From Polaromonas sp. (GTDB lineage: Bacteria; Pseudomonadota; Gammaproteobacteria; Burkholderiales; Burkholderiaceae_C): DNA of 52,402 nucleotides. Shown here one piece after another: positions 43,436 to 50,699 of the stretch (positions are counted from its first letter, which is position 1; each line of letters starts with the position of its first letter). The stretch is from assembly GCA_021153985.1 (NCBI GenBank), contig JAJKJM010000047.1, positions 1-52,402 of the forward strand, in the 5' to 3' direction. A model generated the notes under the pieces. That model was not told where the DNA came from and ran no database searches. It saw only the letters and a program-made list of their open reading frames with translations. Position numbers and translations under genes: made by a program.

Positions 43436-43534
43436 GGCTGGCCGGTGGGTTGGGGGCTTTGATGACTGTTGACTTTAACGCGATACAAAAGGTTCACGCT
43501 GCCGGGGAAGGCCGGCAGGCGGCAGGCCTGTCTT

Positions 43535-43581
43535 TTGATTTGAATCAATACGCAAGGGGCGGGCAACTTATAAAGTTGCTT
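43535..43581 (+). promoter_or_regulatory. FNR-type class II promoter with a palindrome over the -10 region
   Basis: TTGATTTGAATCAA (43535-43548) matches the FNR/Anr consensus at all ten fixed positions. A -10 like TATAAA (43569-43574) lies 30 bases from the box centre, so the start would be near 43581, putting the box near -41. The -10 lies inside a perfect 7-bp inverted repeat GCAACTT-ATA-AAGTTGC (43563-43579), which could bind a repressor. It drives the flavodiiron-like gene starting at 43602. Confidence 0.8.
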
Positions 43582-43601
43582 CTTTTTCTGTGCCGCCACA
43601 C

Positions 43602-44417
43602 ATGACATCCATGCCTATTGAGCTTTACCGTGACGACAGCCATGCCTGCCTGATGTTCACCGACCTGATCGATGGAGACGGACACGCCGTCCAGTCCAAC
43701 CAGTTCCTGATCGTCGACAACGGCACAGGCGCCGTGATTGACCCCGGGGGAAACCTGGCGTTCAACGAGCTGTTTGTGGGGATGTCGCGCCACTTCAGCC
43801 CGCAAAAACTGTCTTACATCATCGCTTCCCACGCCGACCCCGACATCATTGCCTCGCTGGACCGCTGGCTCACATCCACCCCGGCGCAACTGGTTATCTC
43901 GCGCGTGTGGGAGCGTTTTGTGCCGCACTTCACCAAGGTCGGGAAAACCGAACACCGCCTGATCGGTGTGCCAGACGGGGGCGGGCGGTTGCCGTTGGGC
44001 CGCAGCGAGCTGTGGCTGCTGCCCGCGCACTTTTTGCATTCGGAAGGCAACTTCCATTTTTACGACCCCATCAGCCGCATCCTGTTTACGGGCGACCTTG
44101 GCGTGTCGATGATGGCCGGCCGTGCGGCGCAGGTGCCCGTCACCGACCTGAAGCCCCACCTGCCGCTGATGGAAGGCTTTCACAAACGCTATATGGTCTC
44201 GAACAAGGTCCTGCGCCTGTGGGTGGCCATGGCGCGCCAGCTGGATATTTCCATGCTGGTGCCCCAGCACGGCGCGCCGCTGAAAGGCGCGGCCATTGGC
44301 CAGTTTTTTGAATGGGCGGAATCGTTGAAATGCGGCATCGATCTGTTCGATGAGCGCAACTACCAGGTGCCCACCGTGCAGATCAAAGGCCGGGGAACGG
44401 CTGAAAACGGGGCATAG
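43602..44417 (+). CDS. Metallo-beta-lactamase-fold, flavodiiron-like oxygen-binding di-iron protein
   Basis: This is a 271-residue protein of the di-iron (ODP/flavodiiron-type) branch of the metallo-beta-lactamase fold. Metal ligands fall almost at flavodiiron positions: His77, Asp79 and Asp81 (SHADPDI, in place of HxExDH), His143 (PAHFLHSEGNF), Asp165 (FTGDLG) and His223 (PQHGAP). There is no flavodoxin domain, so electrons, if needed, come from another protein. Relatives reduce or sense O2 or NO; activity here is unproven. An upstream GTG (43590) could add four residues; the second ATG is at 43611. The perfect FNR box in its promoter argues for oxygen-limited expression. Confidence 0.9.
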   Translation: MTSMPIELYRDDSHACLMFTDLIDGDGHAVQSNQFLIVDNGTGAVIDPGGNLAFNELFVGMSRHFSPQKLSYIIASHADPDIIASLDRWLTSTPAQLVISRVWERFVPHFTKVGKTEHRLIGVPDGGGRLPLGRSELWLLPAHFLHSEGNFHFYDPISRILFTGDLGVSMMAGRAAQVPVTDLKPHLPLMEGFHKRYMVSNKVLRLWVAMARQLDISMLVPQHGAPLKGAAIGQFFEWAESLKCGIDLFDERNYQVPTVQIKGRGTAENGA

Positions 44418-44459
44418 ACAGAATTTTCTACAGCCGATTTGCTACAGCCGGGGAAGCGT

Positions 44460-44526
44460 GCTTTTAAGTAAAAAGCGCGTTCAGCCCAGATGGGGTTTGT
44501 GTGAACCGCTATAAAAATCATAGCGG
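44460..44526 (-). repeat. Dispersed GCTAT-hairpin intergenic repeat, copy 4
   Basis: On the minus strand the hairpin CCGCTATGATTTTTATAGCGG (44506-44526) is followed by a spacer, then TCTGGGCTGAACGCGC and TTTTTACTTAAAAG. It lies between the flavodiiron-like gene and trxC, both of which end towards it. Confidence 0.78.
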
Positions 44527-44616
44527 TGACGGCAATCTCAACTCGCCACCCGCCCCCTGCGGACTGTGAGGGTATCACTGCGCTACCAGTGCTGCCGCGG
44601 GCCACAAGGCCCGCCC

Positions 44617-45054
44617 TCAACGCAGGTTCGCCTGCACCCACCGCACGATATCCGCCGCGCCCATCGCACCCGCCTGGCGCGCGACCTCGCGGCCGTTCTT
44701 GAACAAAGCCAGCGTGGGGATGCTGCGGATGTTGAAGCGCGCGCCCAGGTTGGGCACGGCTTCCGTGTCTACCTTGGCCACGCGCAGTTGCGGCTCGAGC
44801 TGGGCCGCCGCCTGCTCATAGGCCGGGGCCATCTGCCGGCACGGGCCACACCACGGCGCCCAGAAGTCGACCAGCACCGGGATCTGGTTGCGGGTGATGT
44901 GTTTGTCGAATGCGGCTTCGTCCAGTGCGGTGGAATGGGCGATGAAGAGCGCCTTCTTGCAGCTACCGCAAGCCGGGTCGCTGCCGAGCTGCTCGGCGCG
45001 CACGCGGTTGGTGGTGTGGCAGTGGGGGCAGACGATGTGAAGAGGGTCGGACAT
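44617..45054 (-). CDS. trxC: Thioredoxin 2 (zinc-containing)
   Basis: This is a 145-residue cytoplasmic disulphide reductase. The N-terminal zinc-binding module has two Cys pairs (CPHC at 9-12, CGSC at 29-32), followed by the thioredoxin fold with the active site WCGPC at 68-72, cis-Pro in IPTLALF, and the usual terminal helix. This two-part design distinguishes TrxC from TrxA. E. coli trxC is OxyR-controlled; no OxyR site was identified here. It is a single gene convergent with the flavodiiron-like gene. Confidence 0.95.
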   Translation of the reverse strand: MSDPLHIVCPHCHTTNRVRAEQLGSDPACGSCKKALFIAHSTALDEAAFDKHITRNQIPVLVDFWAPWCGPCRQMAPAYEQAAAQLEPQLRVAKVDTEAVPNLGARFNIRSIPTLALFKNGREVARQAGAMGAADIVRWVQANLR

Positions 45055-45225
45055 AGGCACGTATTTTGAGGGCGGGAGGCGGGTTTTCAAGCGCCGCGGT
45101 AAAGCCCTTGCAAACCCGGGGTAACCCGGGGTAAAGCGTGAAGAACGGGCTCTTTGACTACGTGCTGAAGCCTTCCGTGGGAGAACAATCAAGGCTCTCC
45201 ACAACGAATGACAACGAAGGACCCC

Positions 45226-45600
45226 ATGAAAACCAAAACACTGATGATGACCGCTGTGGCCGCGGTGTCTCTCGCCTTCGGCGGGCTTGCGATGGCCAAG
45301 GATCATGGTGATGACCATGGGAATAAACATGGGCATAAACATAAAAAGGCCAAACACCACGGCAACGGCCCGCCGCCTCACGCGGAGGCCGGTGGGCGTG
45401 GCGCAGGGCCTGACCACAATTTCTATCGCGGCGGCCGGCTGCCTGCCCAGTATCGCGAGCGGGGCTATTGGGTTGAAGACTGGCGCGGCCATCGCCTGAG
45501 CGCGCCGCCTGCCGGCTACCACTGGGTGCAGACCGGCGGCGATTACGTGCTGGCGTCTAACAACACCGGCATCATTCTCCAGATCAACCTGGGCCAGTAA
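45226..45600 (+). CDS. RcnB-family exported His-rich protein
   Basis: This is a 124-residue periplasmic protein. The signal MKTKTLMMTAVAAVSLAFGGLAMA is followed by a His-rich stretch (DHGDDHGNKHGHKHKKAKHH) and then the RcnB-like domain: LPAQYRERGYWVEDWRGHRLSAPPAGYHWVQTGGDYVL. RcnB in E. coli supports nickel/cobalt homeostasis with the RcnA exporter; no rcnA is nearby, so a general metal-binding role is safer. GAAGGA stands before the ATG at 45226; an ATG at 45208 would add six residues. It is followed by a strong terminator. Confidence 0.88.
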   Translation: MKTKTLMMTAVAAVSLAFGGLAMAKDHGDDHGNKHGHKHKKAKHHGNGPPPHAEAGGRGAGPDHNFYRGGRLPAQYRERGYWVEDWRGHRLSAPPAGYHWVQTGGDYVLASNNTGIILQINLGQ

Positions 45601-45625
45601 ACGCGGCGCAGGTTCTGCCGCCCGC

Positions 45626-45652
45626 AAAGCCGCCTGACCGGGCGGCTTTTTT
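45626..45652 (+). terminator. Rho-independent terminator after the RcnB-like gene
   Basis: The hairpin AAAGCCGCC / GGCGGCTTT has a six-base loop (TGACCG) followed by TTTT. It lies 25 bases beyond the stop. Confidence 0.9.
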
Positions 45653-45803
45653 CGTGGCGCAAACGGATTGCGGCAAGCGCCCGCTTACAAAATCAAACGC
45701 GATCAACAAGGCGAAGAGGCGATGGCTGCGCTGTATGGCCGAAACTATTGGGGCAAGCCCGACTCTGTGACTCTGTACCAGACATGCAAAGGAGTACCGC
45801 GTT

Positions 45804-46388
45804 TTGAAGTTGCCACCGACACACCGCCTGACCGCTCGCAGCGCCCGCCGCGCGGCCCTGTTGGCCGCCCTGGGTCTGGCCGGCCTCCTCACGGCCTGCG
45901 GCAGCGGCGTCAAGACATTTCCGCTGCAGGAAAAGTTTGGCTCCACAGCCACCTATTCACGCCTCTTTGACGCCACGGCCGAACAAACCTGCGAGGCCTC
46001 GCGCCGCGCCTTGCTGAGCCAGGGCTACATCATCAACACCGCCAGGGCTGATCTGGTCGAGGGCCAGAAAAGCTTTCAGCCCGAAGCCGAGTCGCATCTG
46101 CAAATGGTCATCAGGGTGGTCTGCGCACCCGAAAGCGCCGATGGAAAAATCAGCCTGGGCTTTGTCACCGCGCTGCAAGACAGCTACCAGCTCAAAAAGA
46201 GCAACAACTCCGCCAGCCTGGGCGTGGGCGCGATTGGTTCAGTCTCTTTGCCCTTCACCTCCAGCAATGAATCCATGGTGAAAGTGGGCAGCGTCACGAT
46301 CTCGTCGGACGCTTTTTACGACAGCTTTTTTGACCTGGTCAGCCGCTATCTGGCGACCGTGGACGACTTGCCGCCCGCCGCCAAATGA
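45804..46388 (+). CDS. DUF2242 lipoprotein
   Basis: This is a 194-residue predicted lipoprotein of the DUF2242 family; role unknown. An Arg-rich N-terminus and hydrophobic stretch end in GLLTAC, so Cys32 is lipidated. The family core includes YSRLFDATAEQTCEASRRALLSQGYIINTARADLVEG, then the paired beta region (LQMVIRVVCAP; KISLGFVTALQDSYQLKKSNNSASLGVGAIGSVSLPF), and the tail FYDSFFDLVSRYL. It starts with TTG at 45804, with AAAGGAG nine bases before it, deciding this start. It is a single gene between the terminator and the duplicated exported protein. Confidence 0.9.
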   Translation: MKLPPTHRLTARSARRAALLAALGLAGLLTACGSGVKTFPLQEKFGSTATYSRLFDATAEQTCEASRRALLSQGYIINTARADLVEGQKSFQPEAESHLQMVIRVVCAPESADGKISLGFVTALQDSYQLKKSNNSASLGVGAIGSVSLPFTSSNESMVKVGSVTISSDAFYDSFFDLVSRYLATVDDLPPAAK

Positions 46389-46644
46389 GCTGTGTGAAAG
46401 CTTGCGCGCGGGGCAAAAATACATCCTGATACGCCGGGGCACTGTGAGGTAAACAAGGCGTAAAACCGCGTCTTCGTTACACCGATATTGCACCGCCATT
46501 ACGCGCTCATTACGCGGTCTTTACGTTGCGGGCTCACGATGAAATCACTGAAGCGCAGGCTATCCCGGCCGGTGTTTCGGAAAGCAGTCCCAAGGCCTTT
46601 GCCGACGGGGTTGCAGGTTCTCATATTGAGCAAAGGAGCCCCTC

Positions 46645-47277
46645 ATGAAAACGAAATTTCTGACCGCATCGATGATCGCCGCCGCCCTGGCCGCCGGTTT
46701 TGCCGCCGCACCCGCGATGGCGCAGCCAGGCCCCTACACGGTGTATGCACCAGGCGCCTACCGCCAGGTGCAAACGCCCGGCATCGACAACGCCCAGCAG
46801 GCCGTCAGCGACCGCATTCAGCAGGGTTTGCAGTCCGGCCGTATCACGCCGTCTGAAGCCCGCGCCCTGTACCGCCGCGACCGCGAAATCCAGAACCGCG
46901 AAGCCGCCTACAAGTCAGACGGCCGCGTTACGCCGCAAGAGCGCCAGCAACTGCGCGCCGACGTGGCGGATTTGAGCGCCGAGGTGGAGCGCGCCATCGC
47001 CAACAACCGCAATGTGGCGGTGGAGCACGGCGGCAGGCTGGGCGCAGTTGACAGCCAGGAGTTCGCCATCAACCAGCGTATTGACGAAGGCGTGCGAACC
47101 CACCGCCTGAGCCTGCAGGAAGCCGGGCGCTTGCAGGCCCGTGAGCAGGCCATTGAGCGCCGCGAGGCTGCGTACAGGTCTGACGGCATCGTGACGCAAC
47201 AGGAGCGCCGCCAGCTGCGCGCTGAGCTGACTGCGCTGCGGGATGAGGTAGAACGCCTCATTAACCCGCGCGGTTAA
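46645..47277 (+). CDS. Exported helical protein with an internal 66-residue duplication
   Basis: This is a 210-residue protein with a Sec signal (cleavage after AMA, residue 26). Residues 53-118 and 141-206 align without gaps with about half of the positions identical. Both contain REAAY-[KR]-SDG-x-VT-x-QER and end LRA...EVER. The SDGxVTxxE stretch is reminiscent of the second half of an EF-hand loop (Asp5, Gly6, Val8, Thr9, Glu12) but lacks the first two acidic ligands. AAAGGAG precedes the ATG. It is followed by a 118-bp palindromic element whose left end contains the stop codon, then a terminator. No known family is assigned. Confidence 0.82.
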   Translation: MKTKFLTASMIAAALAAGFAAAPAMAQPGPYTVYAPGAYRQVQTPGIDNAQQAVSDRIQQGLQSGRITPSEARALYRRDREIQNREAAYKSDGRVTPQERQQLRADVADLSAEVERAIANNRNVAVEHGGRLGAVDSQEFAINQRIDEGVRTHRLSLQEAGRLQAREQAIERREAAYRSDGIVTQQERRQLRAELTALRDEVERLINPRG

Positions 47278-47392
47278 GAGCCACTCAAAAAGCCCTCCTG
47301 GTGTCGTTGCGCCGCCTTGCCGTGCTGATTGCACTGTCTGCGGCGACGCGCCTAGCCAGGACCGCTTCGCTGGGCTTTGTGAGCGGCTCTAA
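47275..47392. repeat. 118-bp palindromic intergenic element
   Basis: The arms 47275-47295 (TAAGAGCCACTCAAAAAGCCC) and 47372-47392 match in inverted orientation at 18 of 21 positions. Inner segments (TCCTGG near 47296, CCAGGA near 47356) are also partly complementary, so a long cruciform is possible. The left arm starts with the stop codon of the preceding gene. It is MITE-like in size but no target duplication was found. Confidence 0.6.
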
Positions 47393-47415
47393 GTCGACTT
47401 GCCAGGTTCCCATGA

Positions 47416-47454
47416 AAAAACCCCGGTCAGCGCATGGCGCCGGCCGGGGTTTTT
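47416..47454. terminator. Bidirectional terminator between exported-protein and phasin genes
   Basis: A stem of 11 bp (AAAAACCCCGG / CCGGGGTTTTT) has a 17-base loop and an A-tract and T-tract at the ends. It lies between two genes that face each other. Confidence 0.92.
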
Positions 47455-47483
47455 GTCTTTAGCGCAGGGCTTGATTGAATTGA

Positions 47484-47999
47484 TCAGGCTGCCTTGCGGC
47501 GCTGGCTGAAGGCCGTGCTGCGCTTGGCGGCCGGCTTGTGGTCACCGGCGATCTTGCCGGCCAGGCCGGCCGTCTTTTGCTCGATCTGCGCGGCCAGCTT
47601 GCTCAGGGCCAATGCGCCGGGCGCGGTGGCCTGGGCAATGGTGTTTAGCGCGGTCACGCCGGTTTTTTCTTCAAACAGGCTGGCATTGGCGGCAGCGCGT
47701 TCCACGCCGGCTTCTGCGACCTTGACCAGCTGGCTCACCACTTGTTGTGCGCCATTGGTCGTGAGCATCAGGCCCTTGGTGTAGTAGGCGCTGAAGGCGG
47801 CTTGTGCTGCCGAGGCATTCTTGGCTGTTTCGGCCGTCAGTTCGGTGCGCGACTGCTTCAGGGCCTGGTTCCAGCGCTGCTCCAGCAGGCCGACCACGCG
47901 CTCGCCGCCGGCGCGGTAGGCGTCAATGACATTCCTGGCAGTCTTGCCATAAGACTCGATCAGGTCGCTGGCAACGGTGGAGAGGTTCTTGGCGCTCAT
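47484..47999 (-). CDS. Phasin-family protein
   Basis: This is a 171-residue helical, Ala-rich protein with no signal, resembling phasins that coat polyhydroxyalkanoate granules in Burkholderiales. Characteristic are amphipathic helices with repeated Ala/Glu/Gln (AKNASAAQAAFSAYYTKGLML; VVSQLVKVAEAGVERAAANASLFEEKTG) and a basic C-terminal tail (KPAAKRSTAFSQRRKAA). GAAGGAA precedes the ATG. It is a single gene; no pha genes are in the window. The basic tail could also reflect a DNA-binding type of phasin. Confidence 0.75.
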   Translation of the reverse strand: MSAKNLSTVASDLIESYGKTARNVIDAYRAGGERVVGLLEQRWNQALKQSRTELTAETAKNASAAQAAFSAYYTKGLMLTTNGAQQVVSQLVKVAEAGVERAAANASLFEEKTGVTALNTIAQATAPGALALSKLAAQIEQKTAGLAGKIAGDHKPAAKRSTAFSQRRKAA

Positions 48000-48136
48000 G
48001 GTGATTCCTTCAATGTTGGTTTAAACAATGGTTCATCATCCCGGTTTTGGCTAGTGAGTGCGACCTAGTGGAGTAGAGAGGGGTGTCCAGAATCGGGTTT
48101 TGGTGGCGGCAGTGGTGGCGGCTTATCTGGGAATTT

Positions 48137-48202
48137 GCTATTGTTTTGATAGCTATTAGCCAGTATGGGTATTGGGCTACAGGCACTTTTTGCTTAAATT
48201 CC
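48137..48202 (+). repeat. Dispersed GCTAT-hairpin intergenic repeat, copy 5
   Basis: GCTATTGTTTTGATAGC (48137-48153) is followed by a spacer with TATTGGGCTACAGGCAC and TTTTTGCTTAAATTCC. It is the closest copy to the one at 51080-51146. It lies upstream of the larger hairpin at 48215-48320 in a 393-base gap. Confidence 0.82.
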
Positions 48203-48214
48203 AGAGGGCTCTAC

Positions 48215-48320
48215 TCCCTCTCCCTCGGGGAGAGGGCAGGGGTGAGGGCCGGCGGTGGTTGATGTGCCGCTGCATGTTCCACCGCCGCGAGCCCTCACCC
48301 CAACCCTCTCCCAGAGGGAG
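48215..48320. repeat. Large CCCTCACCCC-type inverted repeat
   Basis: Arm 48220-48249 and arm 48291-48320 match inversely at 27 of 30 positions. An inner pair, GGCGGTGG (48251-48258) and CCACCGCC (48280-48287), extends the hairpin. The sequence type, CTCCCTCNGGGAGAGGGNNGGGGTGAGGGC, is of a widely seen proteobacterial intergenic palindrome. It is followed by a purine-rich run to about 48375. Confidence 0.75.
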
Positions 48321-48392
48321 CAAGAAGGGAAGAGGGAGCAAAAAGGGGGAGAGGGGCAAAGAGGGAAAGAAAGTGGAAGAGGTCGCGGCCGC

Positions 48393-49316
48393 TCACGCAT
48401 CCAGAAACAGCGCCGGGTCCACCATGGTGCGGTTCAGCATCACGCCCCAGTGCAGGTGGGGCCCCGTCACGCGGCCCGTGGCGCCCACTGCGCCCAGGCG
48501 CTCGCCGGTTTTGAGCATATCGCCGGGCTTCACGCCAATCGCGCTCAGGTGGCACATCAGGCTCAGCAGCCCGCCGCCGTGGTCCAGCCATACGGTGTTG
48601 CCGTTGAAGAAATAGTCGCCCGTGTCGATCACCCGCGCCGGCAATGGCGACACCACCGGGGTGCCGGTGGCCGCCGCGATGTCCATGCCGCTGTGCGGAT
48701 TGCGCGGCTGGCCGTTGAAGATGCGCCGCAACCCGAACGAGCTGGAGCGCCGCCCCGGCGTCGGCGCAAGCATCCGCAACGAGGCGACGTGTGGCGGCGC
48801 GCTCAAGGTGGCCATCACCAGCGCCTGGTGCGCGCGTTCCCGCTCATAACGCGCCTGGTCTTCGGGTGACAAATCAACGGTGCGAGGTTCTACCTTCAGG
48901 CGTTGCTCGCTGTAGCGTTTGGCTGCGATGGTGTAAGGCACCGTGCGCCGGCCGCCGGGCGCTTCGACGTCGATGCTGGCTTCGCCGGGCTCGGCGGCCA
49001 GAGGAATGCCGACGACGGCTATCCACCCGGCCGCATCGCCCAGCACCAGCACGGGTACATCGCCTGAATACGCCACAGGCCGCTCGGCAGCCGGCCCCAA
49101 AGGCAAGCGGGCCACACCGCCGGGAACCTGAAGTGCCCTGGGCCAGACATTCAGCGGTGCGGCGCTGGTGGCCGAGGCCGGGTGTGCGGCAGGCAGCGCG
49201 GAAGCGGCCAGCAAACCCAAGCCGCCTGCCAACGCGGCGCGGCGGGTGAAAGGCAAAGGCGAGCTTGAGGCGGGCCGGGCGATAGAAGTTAAATAGGGGG
49301 CAGGCATCACACCCAT
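48393..49316 (-). CDS. M23-family metallopeptidase (LytM-type), Tat-like signal
   Basis: This is a 307-residue exported protein with a zinc endopeptidase domain of the lysostaphin/LytM type, expected to act on peptidoglycan cross-links. A signal with paired Arg (FTRRAALAGG) and a long hydrophobic stretch suggests Tat export. The C-terminal M23 domain has the first ligands in NPHSGMDIAAATG and the HLHWGV motif close to the end, with a complete zinc site. The N-terminal half is beta-rich. The ATG overlaps the stop of the upstream 73-residue gene (TAATG), so the two are coupled. Confidence 0.92.
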   Translation of the reverse strand: MGVMPAPYLTSIARPASSSPLPFTRRAALAGGLGLLAASALPAAHPASATSAAPLNVWPRALQVPGGVARLPLGPAAERPVAYSGDVPVLVLGDAAGWIAVVGIPLAAEPGEASIDVEAPGGRRTVPYTIAAKRYSEQRLKVEPRTVDLSPEDQARYERERAHQALVMATLSAPPHVASLRMLAPTPGRRSSSFGLRRIFNGQPRNPHSGMDIAAATGTPVVSPLPARVIDTGDYFFNGNTVWLDHGGGLLSLMCHLSAIGVKPGDMLKTGERLGAVGATGRVTGPHLHWGVMLNRTMVDPALFLDA

Positions 49317-49537
49317 TATTGCTGCGTCAGCGTGATCTTCCCTTCGGCCACATAGTCGTCAAACTGGATGCGCGGAATGGCCGTCACGGCGCGCACGTTG
49401 TCGCCGGCGTCCCAGCTCAGCGTGGCGCTGTCCGGCTCCAGGGCAACTTCCACCCGCACATCGCGTGGGATCGTAATCGGGGCACCGTCACCCGGTGTGT
49501 AAGTCACGTCACCGGTAATCTTGGCGAACTGGGGCAT
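49316..49537 (-). CDS. Small protein of unknown function coupled to the M23 peptidase
   Basis: This is a 73-residue acidic protein with a beta-rich pattern (MPQFAKITGDVTYTPGDG, then VRVEVALEPDSATLSWDAGDNVRAV, then FDDYVAEGKITLTQQ). There is no signal. The stop and the M23 start share a base (TAATG), indicating translational coupling. The ATG at 49537 is preceded by an AGGAGACAG stretch. No family is recognised; an accessory role for the peptidase is an inference. Confidence 0.75.
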   Translation of the reverse strand: MPQFAKITGDVTYTPGDGAPITIPRDVRVEVALEPDSATLSWDAGDNVRAVTAIPRIQFDDYVAEGKITLTQQ

Positions 49538-49774
49538 GGCTGTCTCCTGTTGGGTTGGACGAAGTGGATCAGTGGGATTAGTAGGGATTAGGGCGGTAAG
49601 TCCCGTTAGCCCTATTTGACATGCGGCGCAGGCCAAACCGTGTAGGCGAAAACCACTTTGAAGGGGAGGCAGGCAAATGCCGATGAGGCATCTGGCGTGC
49701 AGTTTCGTCATGTGAATGAGGGTGTGCCATCTGGTTGCAATTCGCCGGGCGGTATTAAAACCGGTTTCAAATTA
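49538..49774. other. Gap upstream of SRPBCC/ArsR operon, left part
   Basis: Together with the operator region this forms a 302-base divergent gap. It contains promoters for both sides. Apart from TTGCAATT near 49735, which resembles a half operator, no feature is evident. Confidence 0.4.
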
Positions 49775-49839
49775 ATGCAATCAAATGGTTGCGTAATGAG
49801 ATAAACCTGTGCAAAATTCATGCAACAAGGAGATTGCAT
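49775..49839 (+). promoter_or_regulatory. Paired GCAA-N8-TTGC operators before the SRPBCC/ArsR genes
   Basis: Two sites share the same pattern: ATGCAA-TCAAATGG-TTGCGT (49775-49794) and ATGCAA-CAAGGAGA-TTGCAT (49820-49839), centres 45 bases apart. The second spans the Shine-Dalgarno AAGGAGA and reaches the ATG at 49840, so a bound repressor would block initiation. A further TGCAA half-site lies between them. The ArsR-type protein of this operon is the obvious candidate binder. Confidence 0.7.
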
Positions 49840-50337
49840 ATGACTTCCTCAAAGACATCCACTTCATCATCTTCATCCACAGACCGCATTGAACGCAGCA
49901 CCTTGATCAACGCGCCCGTGTCGCGCGTCTGGCGCGCACTGACCAACGCCGAAGAGTTCGGCGGCTGGTTTGGCGTGGCACTTAAAGGCAAAAACTTTGT
50001 CGCCGGCCAGCAGGTGCAGGGCAACATCACCATCCCGGGCTACGAGCACGTGGTATTTGAGGCGCTGGTCGAGCGCATAGAGCCCGAAAAGCTGTTCTCT
50101 TACCGCTGGCACCCCTATGCCGTAGACCCGGCCGTCGACTACTCGAAAGAGCCCACCACGCTGGTCGAGTTCACCCTCAAAGCCACAGACAAGGGCACGC
50201 TGCTCAGCGTGGTTGAATCGGGTTTTGACAAGATTCCCGTCGCCCGCCGCGCAGAAGCCATCCGCATGAACACCGGCGGCTGGGAAGGCCAGATGGACAA
50301 TATCCAGAACTATGTCACCACGCACAAAAACGCCTAA
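49840..50337 (+). CDS. SRPBCC/AHSA1-domain protein
   Basis: This is a 165-residue cytoplasmic protein with the START-like AHSA1 fold: after a Ser/Thr-rich N-terminus come IERSTLINAPVSRVWRALTNAEEFGGWFG, a central beta-sheet (FVAGQQVQGNITIPGYEHVVFEALVERIEPEKLFSYRWHPYAVDP), and [13 protein letters not shown] near the end. Such proteins bind hydrophobic ligands; function is rarely known. The ATG at 49840 is decided by AAGGAGA directly upstream. The last 26 bases overlap the ArsR start, so the two are translationally linked, a common SRPBCC-ArsR pairing. Confidence 0.92.
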   Translation: MTSSKTSTSSSSSTDRIERSTLINAPVSRVWRALTNAEEFGGWFGVALKGKNFVAGQQVQGNITIPGYEHVVFEALVERIEPEKLFSYRWHPYAVDPAVDYSKEPTTLVEFTLKATDKGTLLSVVESGFDKIPVARRAEAIRMNTGGWEGQMDNIQNYVTTHKNA

Positions 50338-50677
50338 GTCCGCCGAAGCCCCGTCGCCCCAGCCCGGCCCCGCAGGTGTCTTCGCCGCCCTGGGCGACGA
50401 AACCCGCCTGCGCCTGGTGGCCGTGCTCTGCGTAGGCGGGGCCGTGTCCATCGCCCAGCTCACCTCCACCACAGACATCACCCGCCAGGCCGTGACCAAG
50501 CACCTGCATGTGCTGGCCGACGCCGGGCTGGTGCATCACGTCAAAGTGGGGCGAGAGCGCCTGTGGCAGTTTGACCCACAGCAGCTTGACGAAGCCCGCC
50601 GCTCACTGGACTTGATCGCCCAACAGTGGGACCAGGCCCTGGGCCGGTTGAAAGCCGCGCTTGAGGCAGAGGCCTAG
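50312..50677 (+). CDS. ArsR-family transcriptional regulator
   Basis: This is a 121-residue winged-helix repressor. The domain begins after a Pro-rich lead: [62 protein letters not shown]. The helix-turn-helix is around [17 protein letters not shown]. There is no Cys metal site of ArsR/SmtB type, so sensing is probably of another kind, or the SRPBCC protein provides the ligand. It overlaps the SRPBCC gene by 26 bases. Autoregulation through the GCAA-N8-TTGC sites is inferred. Confidence 0.93.
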   Translation: MSPRTKTPKSAEAPSPQPGPAGVFAALGDETRLRLVAVLCVGGAVSIAQLTSTTDITRQAVTKHLHVLADAGLVHHVKVGRERLWQFDPQQLDEARRSLDLIAQQWDQALGRLKAALEAEA

Positions 50678-50699
50678 CCGCCTTGCAAAAGGAATGACC

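Noticed and set aside
47470..47486. TTGATTGAATTGATCA near the phasin stop, considered as an FNR box
   Set aside because: The second half-site is not ATCAA at the required spacing, and it lies at a gene end rather than in a promoter region.
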